Assembly (NCBI GenBank): GCA_024278835.1
Contig: JAJRSK010000040.1
Span: 1 to 59,578 of the forward strand
Origin: Campylobacterales bacterium
Lineage (GTDB): Bacteria > Campylobacterota > Campylobacteria > Campylobacterales > QNZT01
Length of the DNA stretch: 59,578 nucleotides
Direction of reading: 5' to 3'
A model generated the notes under the pieces. It saw only the letters and a program-made list of their open reading frames with translations, had not been told where the DNA came from and made no database searches. Positions within the stretch are counted from its first letter, which is position 1; each line of letters opens with the position of its first letter. A program made the position numbers and the translations under genes. Shown here piece after piece: positions 25,771 through 35,400 of the stretch.

Positions 25771-28149
25771 TTATTGGCAACTTAAACATTCAAATGATCT
25801 ATCAGCGACATCACTTTTCTCTTCAGGAGATTGGCTTCTTAGATAGTAAGTTGATTTTACCCCTAGTTTCCACGCTGTCATATAAATCTCATTGAGCGCT
25901 TTACCACTGGCTTTATCTAGTGTCATGAATATGTTGAGGCTTTGTCCTTGGTCTATCCATTTTTGACGTATTGCAGCGGCTTTAACTAGTACAGTTTGCT
26001 CCAAGTCATAGGCTGGTGTATAATACTGCCACGTATCTGGTCCCATTTTAGGTGCGACAACGGGGATGAGACCTGAAAGATTCTCTTCAAACCACTTTCT
26101 TTTATAAACTGGCTCAATAGCCTGCGTGGTACCCACAAGGATAGAGATAGAACTTGTAGGTGCAATAGCCATCAAATAACCATTTCTCATACCATCACTT
26201 TGCACTTTTTCTTTTAGTTTTGCCCAGTCATATGCGTAACCAAACAATCCACCACGATCTACAAGTTTTTTTGCTTCATCATTGGCAACATCGATAGGGA
26301 ATATTCCCTTGCTCCAGTTTGACCCTTCGTAGTCAGCATAAGAGCCTTTTTCGATAGCGAGGTTTGATGAAGCTTGGATAGCATTGTAGCTGACCGCCTC
26401 CATCACTTCATCTATCTTGTGAAAGTGTTCGTGACTTCCCCATGCTATCTTATTTTCAGCAAGCATCTGTGCTTCACCCATCACACCAAGACCAATGGCT
26501 CTAGTTGTGAGATTAGTCTCTTTTACTTTCATGAGTGGGTAAAAGTTAAGGTCGATGACATTGTCAAGCATACGAATCGCTACAGGCATGATACGCTCTA
26601 TGTCTTCGTTAGTGTGAATCTTTGAGAGGTTGATACTAGCAAGGTTACAGACCGCTGTTTTCCCATCTTTTTTCTCTTTTTCTACGATGAAGATTTGTTC
26701 TCCATGAAGGGTGTCTAGGGCTGTGATTTTTTTAGCTTTTTTAGTGATGCCACTATCCAAGGTTACTTCTTCATTTTCATCATAAGTCACAACACTACCA
26801 TTTGCAAAAGTCAGTTTGATATCATAATGATTTGCTTCTGTATTTTGAAATATTTCCGTACAGAGATTTGAGCTTCTTATGATACCTGCGTGGGCATTTG
26901 GATTTGCCTTGTTGGCTGAATCTTTAAAGCAGAGGAAAGGATTTCCTGTCTCAAAGTAGCTAAGGAGTATTTTCTTCCATAAATCTTTGGCATTGATAGT
27001 CTCTTTGATGATGCTGTCATCATTTTCATACTCTAAATATTTTGCTTCAAATTCATTACCAAATATCTCTGTAAGTTCAGGCGTATCAAGTGGATCAAAA
27101 AGTGTCCAAACTGCATTTTTCTCCACTCTTTTCATGAAAAGATCGTTGAGCCAAAGTGCAGGGAAAAGATCATGTGCACGACGACGCTCTTCTCCTGAGT
27201 TTTTCTTGAGATCCAAAAAGTCTACGATGTCAATATGCCAAGGCTCTAAGTAGACGGCGATTGCCCCTTTTCTAGTGCCTAGTTGGTCTACTGCTAATGC
27301 GATATCATTGGTGATTTTCAAAAATGGTACGATACCTCCAGCTGCATTCTTATGCCCATCGATAGATGAACCCATACCACGAACCCCTGACCAATCCCAG
27401 CCGATACCTCCACCGAATTTGGATAATAGTGCCATCTCTTTATAGCCATCAAAGATACCTTCGATGTTATCAGGAGTAGACCCGATGTAACATGAAGATA
27501 GCTGATGTCTAGGTGTTCTAGCATTTGAGAGTGTTGGCGTGGCCAACATTACTTCAAACTTAGAGATAAGGTCATAAAAACGTTTTGCCCAGTCTTGGCG
27601 ATTAAACTCATTTTGCGCTAAAAACATTGCGATAGCCATAAACATATGCTGTGGCAATTCGATAGGGTTTCCTTGACCATCTTTGAGTAAATATCTATCA
27701 TAGAGTGTTCTCACGCCAAGGTAGTTAAATTGTAAATCTCTTTCAGGTTTGATATGCGCTTCTAAGTCGGCAAGATCATACTTGTCTTTTAAACCAAGTA
27801 CGATTCTCCCCTCTTTCTCCCCTCTTTCAAAATAATCAACAAATGAACCATAACCGGTAAACTTACTTACTTTGTGATACAAGTCATACAGGAATAATCT
27901 TGAAGCAACAAATGTCCAATCAGGTCTATCTACGTCTATTTTATCTACTGCTGTTTTAATAAGTGTCTGTTGAATCTCTTCTGTAGAGATACGATCACGA
28001 AACTGGATATGTGCATCTAATTCAAGTTCACTTTGACTGACATGATCCAAACCTTCTACAGATTCACAAGTGTACTTTTGTATTTTAGTGATATCGAGTG
28101 GTTCTATACGACCATTTCTTTTGGTGACTGTTAACATTTTGCTAGTCAT
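25771..28149 (-). CDS. nrdA: Ribonucleoside-diphosphate reductase, alpha subunit (class Ia)
   Basis: A 792-residue enzyme that makes deoxyribonucleotides for DNA synthesis. The ATP-cone allosteric domain is at the N-terminus (TVTKRNGRIEPLDITKIQKY). The catalytic barrel has ATPTLSNARTPRHQLSSCYIGS with an active-site Cys, NLCTEIFQNT, AVCNLASINLSKI with the second Cys and radical-site neighbours, and GTTQAIEPVYKRKWFEEN. The C-terminus ends ECLSCQ with the redox pair. Ile/Asn start MTSKM overlaps the purB stop region by a single base. The small subunit gene nrdB is not nearby. No TATCATGATA copy inside, in contrast with accessory genes. Confidence 0.97.
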   Translation of the reverse strand: MTSKMLTVTKRNGRIEPLDITKIQKYTCESVEGLDHVSQSELELDAHIQFRDRISTEEIQQTLIKTAVDKIDVDRPDWTFVASRLFLYDLYHKVSKFTGYGSFVDYFERGEKEGRIVLGLKDKYDLADLEAHIKPERDLQFNYLGVRTLYDRYLLKDGQGNPIELPQHMFMAIAMFLAQNEFNRQDWAKRFYDLISKFEVMLATPTLSNARTPRHQLSSCYIGSTPDNIEGIFDGYKEMALLSKFGGGIGWDWSGVRGMGSSIDGHKNAAGGIVPFLKITNDIALAVDQLGTRKGAIAVYLEPWHIDIVDFLDLKKNSGEERRRAHDLFPALWLNDLFMKRVEKNAVWTLFDPLDTPELTEIFGNEFEAKYLEYENDDSIIKETINAKDLWKKILLSYFETGNPFLCFKDSANKANPNAHAGIIRSSNLCTEIFQNTEANHYDIKLTFANGSVVTYDENEEVTLDSGITKKAKKITALDTLHGEQIFIVEKEKKDGKTAVCNLASINLSKIHTNEDIERIMPVAIRMLDNVIDLNFYPLMKVKETNLTTRAIGLGVMGEAQMLAENKIAWGSHEHFHKIDEVMEAVSYNAIQASSNLAIEKGSYADYEGSNWSKGIFPIDVANDEAKKLVDRGGLFGYAYDWAKLKEKVQSDGMRNGYLMAIAPTSSISILVGTTQAIEPVYKRKWFEENLSGLIPVVAPKMGPDTWQYYTPAYDLEQTVLVKAAAIRQKWIDQGQSLNIFMTLDKASGKALNEIYMTAWKLGVKSTYYLRSQSPEEKSDVADRSFECLSCQ

Positions 28150-29477
28150 TATTTAAAAACCCTTTTAAAGATATTGTCTATATTTTTTGTATAGTAAGCG
28201 TAATCAAAACAATCTCTGATTTCTTCTTCACTCAGTTTTGCTCTTAATTCCTCATCATCCAAGAGGTGTTGTAGGTATAAACTTTCACCCTCCTCGTTAA
28301 GTGCTGATTGTCCTTTTTGTAAGTCGCCCCATACTTTCATCGCATTTCGCTGCACGATAGCATATGAGTCTTCTCTTGACACCCCTTTAAGTGGTAGTTC
28401 AAGTAACACACGCTGAGAAAATACCAATCCTCCCGTGAGGTTCAAGTTTCTCATCATGTTATCTGGATAAACCACAAGTTTCTCGATAACACCATTGAGC
28501 CGTTGCAACATAAAGTCTGTGGTAATAAATCCATCGGTGAGAGTAAATCTCTCCACGCTTGAGTGTGAGATATCTCTCTCATGCCATAAAGCGACATTTT
28601 CCATTGAAGGATTTGCGTAAGAACGAATGATACGACAAAGTCCTGTGATGTTTTCCGTCAAGATAGGATTTCTCTTATGTGGCATAGCAGATGAACCCTT
28701 CTGCCCTTTTGCGAAGAATTCTTCACACTCATACACTTCTGTCCGTTGATAGTGTCTGACTGCTACAGCTATTTTTTCACAAGAGGATGCAAGAAGTGCT
28801 AAAGCATTCATCAAGTTTGCATATCTGTCTCGTTGGATGACTTGGTTTGAAACTGGAGCTGCTTTAAGATCTAACTCTTTACAAACTAACTCTTCAAGTT
28901 CCATAGGTGCGTGAGCAAAGTTGCCCATAGCACCTGATATTTGCCCTACTGCGATAAACTCCATCGCCTGCTCTAAGTTTGTAAGATTTCTTTGCATCTC
29001 ATCGTACCAGACAGCAAGCACCAAACCAAAGGTGATAGGTTCACCATGGATACCGTGACTTCTTCCTACCATCAAAGTCATCTTGTGCTCTTGGGCTCGA
29101 ACTTTGATAGAAGCCATCAGTTGCTTGACATCATCCATGATGAGATTTAATGAGTCCTTCATCTGTAGAGCAACAGCGGTATCGATACAGTCTGAACTAG
29201 TCATACCGTAGTGCACCCACCTACTCTCTTCACCAAGTGATTCAGATACGGAAGTAAGAAAAGCGATAACATCATGACGCGTTACTTTTTCTATCTCATC
29301 TATGCGCTCTACTTTGAAGGCAGCATTTTTGATAATCTTGTCACAATCTTCTTGTGGCACTAATCCCAGTTTAGCCCAAGCTTTTACTGCTGCTTTTTCT
29401 ACTTCTAGCCATGCATCATATTTTGCTTGCATTGTCCATTTGTTTGCCATTTCTGGTCTTGAATATCTATCAACCAT
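28149..29477 (-). CDS. purB: Adenylosuccinate lyase
   Basis: A 442-residue member of the fumarase/aspartase superfamily that acts twice in purine synthesis, releasing fumarate from SAICAR and adenylosuccinate. Signature SSAMPHKRNPI (about 263-273) holds the catalytic Ser loop; the other active-site blocks are HYGMTSSDCIDTA (about 86-98) and MVGRSHGIHGEP. Length is normal. It precedes nrdA with a one-base overlap, so purine supply and deoxynucleotide synthesis are cotranscribed. It is preceded by a good sigma-70 promoter. Confidence 0.97.
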   Translation of the reverse strand: MVDRYSRPEMANKWTMQAKYDAWLEVEKAAVKAWAKLGLVPQEDCDKIIKNAAFKVERIDEIEKVTRHDVIAFLTSVSESLGEESRWVHYGMTSSDCIDTAVALQMKDSLNLIMDDVKQLMASIKVRAQEHKMTLMVGRSHGIHGEPITFGLVLAVWYDEMQRNLTNLEQAMEFIAVGQISGAMGNFAHAPMELEELVCKELDLKAAPVSNQVIQRDRYANLMNALALLASSCEKIAVAVRHYQRTEVYECEEFFAKGQKGSSAMPHKRNPILTENITGLCRIIRSYANPSMENVALWHERDISHSSVERFTLTDGFITTDFMLQRLNGVIEKLVVYPDNMMRNLNLTGGLVFSQRVLLELPLKGVSREDSYAIVQRNAMKVWGDLQKGQSALNEEGESLYLQHLLDDEELRAKLSEEEIRDCFDYAYYTKNIDNIFKRVFK

Positions 29478-29505
29478 TGCTCTTGAAACCCTTGTATGTT
29501 TTTTG

Positions 29506-29534
29506 CTATTATTAAAATAATATTAAATTGTCAA
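29506..29534 (-). promoter_or_regulatory. Sigma-70-type promoter for purB-nrdA
   Basis: On the minus strand: TTGACA, 17 bases of A/T, TAATAG. It ends about 30 bp before the purB start codon. Confidence 0.65.
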
Positions 29535-29608
29535 GTAATTTTTATTACCTTACCTATAAGGGATTTTATCTAAGTGGTTTTTAAAAACGAATAAGAGAGG
29601 GTTTAAAT

Positions 29609-30490
29609 TTGTCATATAAAATAAAGAAGTTTACTGTTGAAAGAAAAGTTAAAGCTTTTAAGTTTTTGATGCAAAACTTTGACTTGTCTATGCGTGATGC
29701 ACAACGCTGGATAGACAAGAAAAGGCTTTCTTGTGATGGAGAAGTGGTCATCAAAAAACCACAAGAAATTTCAGGAAATATAGAAGTCATAGTATTTGAA
29801 GCTAGCACGCGTGGTTTGCTACCTATCTTTGAAACTAGGGACTTTGCCATCTATGACAAACCGAGTGGTGTATTAATTCATCCAGCAAATCGCTTTACAG
29901 AATATTCTCTTACCCATGAGCTAAAACACCGCTATGGCAATGGAGCAAATATCACCCATCGTATAGATAAAGAGACGAGTGGTTTAGTTATCGTAGCAAA
30001 ACATAAAGTCGCTGAAAAAGGTATAAAAAAACTATTTGAGAGTAGGGAAGTTAAAAAATCTTACCTCTCGTATGTAAGAGGAAAAATTAATAAAAAATTA
30101 TTTATTGATGCACCTATTTTAAAGAATAGAGAGTTTGATGAGATTAAATTGAAAGTGACAATCAATGAAAAAGGTAAAAGTTCTCAGACGATTATTGAAC
30201 CATTGGTTTATCATGAGAAAGAAGATATTACACTCATTAAAGCTACACCTTTAACTGGTAGACAACATCAGATAAGAGTGCATATGTTTCACGTGAAACA
30301 TCCCATCATAGGAGATCCGATTTACGGTGTGAGTGTGAAAACGGCTGATGATTATCTGAATGGTAGATTGGATGAAGCGGAGAGAGTAAAATTGACAGGG
30401 GCATCAAGGTTGATGCTTCATGCCAATACAATTGGATTTACATATAAAAATCGTTTTGAAATAATCTCGAAAATGAAGTTTACTTTTTAA
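29609..30490 (+). CDS. RluA-family rRNA pseudouridine synthase
   Basis: A 293-residue enzyme: an S4-like N-terminal RNA-binding segment (SMRDAQRWIDKKRLSCDGEVV), the catalytic motif HRIDKETSGLVIVAK with its Asp, and the C-terminal TGRQHQIRVHMFHVKHPIIGDPIYG. RluA-type synthases modify 23S rRNA or tRNA; the exact target is not readable. Start TTG 29609 has GAGAGGG before it. A perfect parS site lies in the codons for Met-Phe-His-Val-Lys-His. The 3' end overlaps a small gene on the other strand. Confidence 0.9.
   Translation: MSYKIKKFTVERKVKAFKFLMQNFDLSMRDAQRWIDKKRLSCDGEVVIKKPQEISGNIEVIVFEASTRGLLPIFETRDFAIYDKPSGVLIHPANRFTEYSLTHELKHRYGNGANITHRIDKETSGLVIVAKHKVAEKGIKKLFESREVKKSYLSYVRGKINKKLFIDAPILKNREFDEIKLKVTINEKGKSSQTIIEPLVYHEKEDITLIKATPLTGRQHQIRVHMFHVKHPIIGDPIYGVSVKTADDYLNGRLDEAERVKLTGASRLMLHANTIGFTYKNRFEIISKMKFTF
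30285..30300. promoter_or_regulatory. parS centromere site
   Basis: TGTTTCACGTGAAACA is a perfect 16-bp match to the bacterial ParB-binding consensus, embedded in the RluA-like coding region. A second identical copy is at 31896. Confidence 0.9.
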
Positions 30491-30590
30491 GTTTTTTCTC
30501 ATCAAAGATAGCTACTTTGATAACTAGTGCAATACCCGCTACAAATACTGAACCTATAAAAACAACCATACTAATATCAAGCCAAGTCAT
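30480..30590 (-). CDS. 36-residue single-span membrane protein
   Basis: A short frame, ATG at 30590, with sequence [19 protein letters not shown] followed by [17 protein letters not shown]: one transmembrane helix and a basic tail. A strong AAAGGAG lies 10 bp upstream, and the first 14 bases overlap the end of rlmN, an operon-style junction. Its end overlaps the 3' end of the convergent pseudouridine synthase gene by 11 bp. The ribosome site and clean amphipathic layout support a real gene; function unknown. Confidence 0.65.
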   Translation of the reverse strand: MTWLDISMVVFIGSVFVAGIALVIKVAIFDEKKLKK

Positions 30591-31647
30591 TGTCGGTTTT
30601 CTCCTTTAGTTGTCCACAGGCTGCAGAAATATCTAAGCCTTTGGACTGACGAATGGTGCATAGTACTCCATGGTCGTTAAGAAAGTCCTTAAACTTTTCC
30701 ATACCTTCACGTGTAGGTCTTTTGAATGGTGAATTAGGGTAGGGGTTGAAGTAGATAAGGTTGACTTTGGCCTTGATACCATGTAGAAGCTTTACGAGTT
30801 TCTTAGCAGAAGCGATATCATCATTTAAATCTTTCATTACAAGATACTCAAACATCACACGTTTTCTCTGATCTATTGGAAAGTCTTTGACAGCATTAAT
30901 AACTGACTCGATATTGTATGCTTTATTGATAGGCATGAGTTGCTCTCTTAACGCATCATCAACAGCATGTAAAGATATAGCTAGAAGTACACCCAAGTCC
31001 ATTTCTCCTAGTTTCTTTATCTGATGACTTAATCCACTAGTTGATATCGTCTGTCTTCTTGCACCAATAGCTAAACCATCTTCTTCATTGAAAACTTTGA
31101 TTGCTTGTACGACATTGTTGATATTGTCTAGTGGTTCACCCATCCCCATATAGACTATATTCACTCTTCTGTTAACAGCGATATTATTCTCTTTTTTGAG
31201 CGTTAGAACTTGTGCGACTATCTCACCAGCTGTCAGATTTCGTTTAAACCCTTCTTTGGCAGTAAGGCAAAATGCACAGCCGATTTTACAACCAACTTGA
31301 CTAGAAACACAGATAGTGTATTTAGTTTCTGAAGTAATCTTGCCTTCTTCATTTCGCTCTTCTTTTTTCATTGGAAGTAAAACTGCTTCCATAGTATATT
31401 CATCTTGACAACGAAACAGATACTTTTTACTACCATCAGCACTCTCTTCTATACGAGCTATTTCTAGTGGATTGAGGATATATTCTTCTTCGAGAGAAGC
31501 TATCAAATCTTTTGGTATATTTTTCATCTCAGCAAAACTATTGACATTTTGGACATATATCCAGTTATAAATCTGTTTGGCTCTAAATGAAGGTTTTACT
31601 TTAGTTTTTAGTTCTTCTAATGTGAAGTCTAAGATACTTGGTTTCAA
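30577..31647 (-). CDS. rlmN: Dual-specificity RNA methyltransferase RlmN
   Basis: A 356-residue radical-SAM enzyme that makes 2-methyladenosine at 23S rRNA A2503 and tRNA A37. The CxxxCxxC cluster reads [23 protein letters not shown] is the GEP motif, and the methyl-carrying Cys lies near the C-terminus (SAACGQL, with [11 protein letters not shown] for the other). All are present. It overlaps the nucleosidase-like gene by 4 bp (ATGA) and the small membrane gene at its end. Confidence 0.96.
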   Translation of the reverse strand: MKPSILDFTLEELKTKVKPSFRAKQIYNWIYVQNVNSFAEMKNIPKDLIASLEEEYILNPLEIARIEESADGSKKYLFRCQDEYTMEAVLLPMKKEERNEEGKITSETKYTICVSSQVGCKIGCAFCLTAKEGFKRNLTAGEIVAQVLTLKKENNIAVNRRVNIVYMGMGEPLDNINNVVQAIKVFNEEDGLAIGARRQTISTSGLSHQIKKLGEMDLGVLLAISLHAVDDALREQLMPINKAYNIESVINAVKDFPIDQRKRVMFEYLVMKDLNDDIASAKKLVKLLHGIKAKVNLIYFNPYPNSPFKRPTREGMEKFKDFLNDHGVLCTIRQSKGLDISAACGQLKEKTDNDLA

Positions 31648-32171
31648 TTTTTATCCTTGATGTATTGTGAGAGTAGGGCTTTGGCCTCTTTGTGGTTTTT
31701 GATAAAGTCTTCATGGGCATTTTCATCACAGTAATTCGTCACGATAAAGATACCATAGGCAGGAATCTCAAAATTTTCTGCTACTTTGAGTATAGAAAAA
31801 AACTCCATATTTTCTAATTCTAATCCTAGTTTTTGATACTCTGCCGCTACTTCCATATCCGTTGTGATGTAGTTGCTAGAGTTTATCATGATAGATGTTT
31901 CACGTGAAACATTGTCATGATAAATAGTGTTATCAATAGGCGTGTAAGCACTTCCCGTGATAAGGCTAAGTTCAATATTTCCCGCAGCAGAAGATTCGAT
32001 GATATCAAATGGTTTGTATGTACCATAGCTACCAGCTGAACCAACAAATACTATAGAATCAGGTTGCTCTTCTATCATAAGTCTTGTGAGGTTGATAGCA
32101 GAGTCGATGAGTCCAACACCAATGGGTGTGGCAAAGTCAAATGTTTCATTATTTCCTGCACAAACTATCAT
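31644..32171 (-). CDS. Purine-nucleoside phosphorylase/nucleosidase-like protein
   Basis: A 175-residue protein resembling the nucleoside phosphorylase-I fold: [30 protein letters not shown] (phosphate-site-like), the [19 protein letters not shown] segment with the Met-Glu that contacts ribose, and [13 protein letters not shown] with the catalytic Asp position. It is shorter than E. coli MtnN (about 230), so activity is a guess. ATG 32171 overlaps the preceding stop (ATGA). The second parS site and a TATCATGATA copy lie in its middle, read as ETSIMINSS and NVSRET. Confidence 0.7.
   Translation of the reverse strand: MIVCAGNNETFDFATPIGVGLIDSAINLTRLMIEEQPDSIVFVGSAGSYGTYKPFDIIESSAAGNIELSLITGSAYTPIDNTIYHDNVSRETSIMINSSNYITTDMEVAAEYQKLGLELENMEFFSILKVAENFEIPAYGIFIVTNYCDENAHEDFIKNHKEAKALLSQYIKDKN
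31896..31911. promoter_or_regulatory. parS centromere site
   Basis: A second perfect TGTTTCACGTGAAACA, 1,611 bp from the first. A TATCATGATA copy ends 2 bp before it and TCATGATA follows 2 bp after it, giving a nearly symmetrical setting. Confidence 0.9.
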
Positions 32172-32833
32172 TGACACTCCAATTCAAAATGAGGATGTAC
32201 ACTAATCATTTGAATGTCTTGTTCAGGGGTAGGGGCAGCATCAGAAGCTAGTGATTTTGCCTCCATCTTGACTGGACGTGGATAGTCATACGTCGGTGAA
32301 GATAGAGATATTTTAGTCACTTTACAAGAAGTACTTAATTCGGAAGAGAGCTTCTTTGCATAGGCATTAATCCAAGAAATTGCATCGAGTCGTAAAGCGT
32401 CTTGCTTACCTTCTCTTTGTTCAGGACTCAAGACCCAGTTAACAGAAGAGATTGAAATATCTACATCAAAATCTTTTTTCTTGTCATGAAGATTTGCGAT
32501 AAACGTATTTAAATCATCTGACTTTTTAGAGCTTATTTGGTAATCCATACTCCCTCTATATCCATTTTTATAACGATGGTTGTTTTCATATCTATACTCA
32601 GGATAGACAGAATAATTCCCACCTTTTTTCTCTACATCTTTATAACCAGCTATAAAAGTAGAAAAAGAAGTAAGCTTTTGCAGTACTACTTTTTCAGAAG
32701 GCTTTTGTGCAGAGATGGTGATATGTGTTGTGATAGTATCAGGCTTGATTTGTATCTCAAATGCTTTATCAAAGTTGATAGTATAAGAGAAAAGTTGGCT
32801 AGCCAAAATAAAAGGTATTGTTAGTCTTATCAT
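32168..32833 (-). CDS. SIMPL-domain (DUF541) exported protein
   Basis: A 221-residue periplasmic protein with signal peptide MIRLTIPFILASQLFS. The mature part has the alternating strand pattern of SIMPL/DUF541 proteins: ITISAQKPSEKVVLQKL, YSVYPEYRYENNHRYKNG, YQISSKKSDDLNTFI, VDISISSVNWVLSPEQR, LSTSCKVTKISLSS. Function in bacteria is unclear (oxidative stress roles were proposed for E. coli YggE). Placed between hisF and the nucleosidase gene, with a 4-bp overlap. Confidence 0.8.
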   Translation of the reverse strand: MIRLTIPFILASQLFSYTINFDKAFEIQIKPDTITTHITISAQKPSEKVVLQKLTSFSTFIAGYKDVEKKGGNYSVYPEYRYENNHRYKNGYRGSMDYQISSKKSDDLNTFIANLHDKKKDFDVDISISSVNWVLSPEQREGKQDALRLDAISWINAYAKKLSSELSTSCKVTKISLSSPTYDYPRPVKMEAKSLASDAAPTPEQDIQMISVHPHFELECQ

Positions 32834-32837
32834 GATG

Positions 32838-33599
32838 CTAAATCCTTACAGGTATATTGTTGTCTCTAAGATAATGTTTCAAATCCATAATATCTATCTC
32901 TTTAAAGTGAAAGATAGAAGCTGCCAATGCTGCGTCCGCTCCGCCTTTTGTAAATGCCTCTTTCATATGCTCCATAGTACCTGCGCCACCACTTGCGATA
33001 ACAGGTATATTAATGAGTGAAGAGATACGGAGATTAAGCTCATTATCAAACCCAGCCTTTGTTCCATCTGCATCCATAGAGGTTAGCAAGATTTCTCCAG
33101 CACCTCTATCATACATTTCTTTTGCCCACTCTATCGCATCAATGCCTGTATCTTTTCGTCCACCATTTAAGTAGATATTCCAAGAGTTTCCTGTGCGTTT
33201 TGCATCTATAGCCACGACGATGCATTGCGAGCCAAAGCGAGAAGCTGCCTCGTTGATAAAATCTGGGTTTTTGATAGCAGCTGAGTTGATACCTACTTTA
33301 TCACAGCCTACGTTGAGAAGCTTATAAATATCATCAAGTTTACGAATCCCTCCACCAACAGTTAAGGGGATAAAAACCTCTTTTGCTACCTCTTCAACAA
33401 TATGCACGATAGTGTCTCTCTCTTCGTGGCTTGCTGTGATATCTAAAAAAGTGATTTCATCAGCCCCTTCATCATTGTAGCGCTTTGCCACTTCCACAGG
33501 ATCACCTGCATCACGAAGCCCTACAAAATTGACACCTTTTACAACACGACCGTTATCAACATCCAAACAAGGAATGATACGCTTAGCAAAGTGCTCCAT
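32838..33599 (-). CDS. hisF: Imidazole glycerol phosphate synthase, cyclase subunit
   Basis: A 253-residue TIM barrel of histidine synthesis that closes the imidazole ring using ammonia from HisH. N-terminal [22 protein letters not shown], catalytic Asp11 and Asp130 ([14 protein letters not shown]), VGGGIR and ASGGAG phosphate loops are intact. AAGGAGAGAG precedes the start. It heads a minus-strand run with the SIMPL gene, the nucleosidase-like gene and rlmN. Confidence 0.97.
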   Translation of the reverse strand: MEHFAKRIIPCLDVDNGRVVKGVNFVGLRDAGDPVEVAKRYNDEGADEITFLDITASHEERDTIVHIVEEVAKEVFIPLTVGGGIRKLDDIYKLLNVGCDKVGINSAAIKNPDFINEAASRFGSQCIVVAIDAKRTGNSWNIYLNGGRKDTGIDAIEWAKEMYDRGAGEILLTSMDADGTKAGFDNELNLRISSLINIPVIASGGAGTMEHMKEAFTKGGADAALAASIFHFKEIDIMDLKHYLRDNNIPVRI

Positions 33600-33636
33600 A
33601 GCTCTCTCCTTTTTTCTTTATGGTATCATATCCCCT

Positions 33637-34041
33637 ATGAAGATAAGTGTAAATAGTCCCTGTCCTTGTGGCAGTCAAAGAAAGTACAAACGCTGCTGTC
33701 AAAAGTATCACAAAGGTGCCCAACCAAAAGATGCGTTGACGTTAATGAAGTCACGTTATAGTGCATACGTTGTTGCTGATGCAAAATATATTATCAACAC
33801 TACTCATCCTGATAATCCAGAGTTCCAAGATGACAAAAAATCATGGCAAAAAAGTATAGAGAACTTTAGTAGAGAAAATAGTTTTTTGGGCTTAGAAATA
33901 CTCTCTTTTAAAGAAGAAGAAAACTATGCATTTGTTACATTTAAAGCTTTTTTTGCTGATGGGGAATTATACGAGAAGAGTAGATTTGTGAAAAATGGGG
34001 CTCTCTGGCTCTATTTAAATGGAGAAATTAAAGTGTCATAA
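33637..34041 (+). CDS. YchJ-family SEC-C zinc-binding protein
   Basis: A 134-residue protein starting at ATG 33637, with MKISVNSPCPCGSQRKYKRCC (SEC-C zinc motif) and the YchJ/UPF0225 layout: LMKSRYSAYVVADAKYIINTTHP, KKSWQKSIENF, FVTFKAFF and LWLYLNG. A longer in-frame open reading exists upstream but lies antisense to hisF and has no ribosome site. It is probably a single gene divergent from hisF. Function of the family is not established. Confidence 0.85.
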   Translation: MKISVNSPCPCGSQRKYKRCCQKYHKGAQPKDALTLMKSRYSAYVVADAKYIINTTHPDNPEFQDDKKSWQKSIENFSRENSFLGLEILSFKEEENYAFVTFKAFFADGELYEKSRFVKNGALWLYLNGEIKVS

Positions 34042-34179
34042 TAATTATAATATTTAATATTAATTCTAAATTATTAAATATATTAAATAATACTTATTTT
34101 AAAAATAAGCTTCTAAAAATAACAAGACATCAATTTAGCATATCATAAAATATACTATCGATATTTACTAGGGGTTCAT

Positions 34180-34404
34180 ATGACAGTTAGAAGAGTGAGA
34201 AATATATTGCATCATAAACAAGATGCTAGATATACACAAAAGCGCAGAAATGCTATCGCATCATCATATTTTTCCGCAGCGATGATTACTTTATTATTAG
34301 CCGTGGTTATTTTTCTTTTAGGGTTAGCATTGATTGATTATGAAGTTGGCTCTTATTTTGAAGAAAAACCAATGATAAATATCGTCCTTCCTCCCCAACA
34401 ATGA
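34180..34404 (+). CDS. Small single-span membrane protein
   Basis: A 74-residue protein: basic N-terminus (VRRVRNILHHKQDARYTQKRR), one long transmembrane helix (AAMITLLLAVVIFLLGLAL) and a short acidic tail ending in LPPQQ. AGGGG precedes ATG. Probably an inner-membrane protein with the N-terminus inside. Not recognised. The 138 bp upstream are very A/T-rich (with CTTATTTTAAAAATAAG as an inverted repeat) and may hold a promoter. Confidence 0.6.
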   Translation: MTVRRVRNILHHKQDARYTQKRRNAIASSYFSAAMITLLLAVVIFLLGLALIDYEVGSYFEEKPMINIVLPPQQ

Positions 34405-34407
34405 AGA

Positions 34408-35400
34408 TTAACGGACAATATTCATCGTTGAACAATGAACACTTCCCCCCTCTTCTATCAATCGCAGGGCATTGATAGGGATGATTTCCCTCTTTGGAAA
34501 TAGCGTTTTAAAAAGGGAAATCATCGGCTTATCATGATAGTCATCATAGATAGGCAAAAGCACACTTTTATTTGTAATCAAAAAATTTGTATAAGTAGCT
34601 GCTAATCTCTTTTTATCTTTGTAAATAGGAGTTGGCAAAGGCAAGGGTACCAGACGATAGGGTTTATCGTCAAAAGTTCTAAACTCTTTTAACTCCTCGT
34701 CCATCTTTTTAAGCTCATCATAGTGGCTATCCTCTTTTGTGCAAGTGACATACGCTATCGTCTCTTTATCGACAAAACGTGCTAATGTGTCGATATGCGC
34801 ATCGGTATCATCTCCCCCCAATTCTCCATGTTCAAGCCACAAAAATCTTTTTACACCCAATAATGCCTTTAGTTTATCTTCTATCTCTGCTTGCGTGAGA
34901 TGGGGATTACGATTGGGATTTAAGAGACATTTTTTTGTTGTCATGAGTGTGCCTAGTCCATCACTCTCGATAGAACCACCCTCAAGGATTAAATCCACAT
35001 CTATCAGAGGTGAAACCATAAAGTGCCACTTGTCATGTAAGGCTTTAGTTACTATATTGTCAAGTGACGCTTTATATTTGCCGCCCCAACCATTAAACTG
35101 AAAATTAATAAGTTTGCGCTTGCTATCATGATAGACAGATATAGGACCAAAATCTCGTATCCAAGTATCATTAGTGGGAAGTGAAACAAAAGAGATTCTT
35201 TTCTGATAACAGAAGAAATTTTTCGTCTCTTCTACATCATCACAAACCAAGATAAGCTTCTGTGTCGCAGCGATAGAAGAAGCCATACGCAGAAAAACTG
35301 ATTGTGCTCGCTGCATATCATCTGCCCAATCGCTGCGACGATGGGGAAAAACCATCAAGATACTATCTTGCTCTTCCCATTCGGCTGGTAGTCGTATCAT
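34408..35400 (-). CDS. aguA: Agmatine deiminase
   Basis: A 330-residue enzyme of the guanidino-modifying superfamily that converts agmatine to N-carbamoylputrescine. Motifs: RLPAEWEEQDSILMVFPH, WIRDFGPISVY with catalytic Asp, LEGGSIESDG, GDDTDAHIDTLARF with catalytic His/Asp, and the nucleophile Cys in GGSVHCSTMNIV at the end. It overlaps the sulfhydrylase gene by 4 bp (ATGA), an unusual partner. A putrescine route is implied; the amidase AguB is not here. Confidence 0.92.
   Translation of the reverse strand: MIRLPAEWEEQDSILMVFPHRRSDWADDMQRAQSVFLRMASSIAATQKLILVCDDVEETKNFFCYQKRISFVSLPTNDTWIRDFGPISVYHDSKRKLINFQFNGWGGKYKASLDNIVTKALHDKWHFMVSPLIDVDLILEGGSIESDGLGTLMTTKKCLLNPNRNPHLTQAEIEDKLKALLGVKRFLWLEHGELGGDDTDAHIDTLARFVDKETIAYVTCTKEDSHYDELKKMDEELKEFRTFDDKPYRLVPLPLPTPIYKDKKRLAATYTNFLITNKSVLLPIYDDYHDKPMISLFKTLFPKREIIPINALRLIEEGGSVHCSTMNIVR

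Noticed and set aside
33529-33636. N-terminal extension of the YchJ-like protein
   Set aside because: Antisense to hisF; the family start MKISVNSPCPCGS is at 33637.
34042-34179. RNA gene in the A/T-rich gap
   Set aside because: Only short A/T inverted repeats; no tRNA-like cloverleaf or GC-rich structure.
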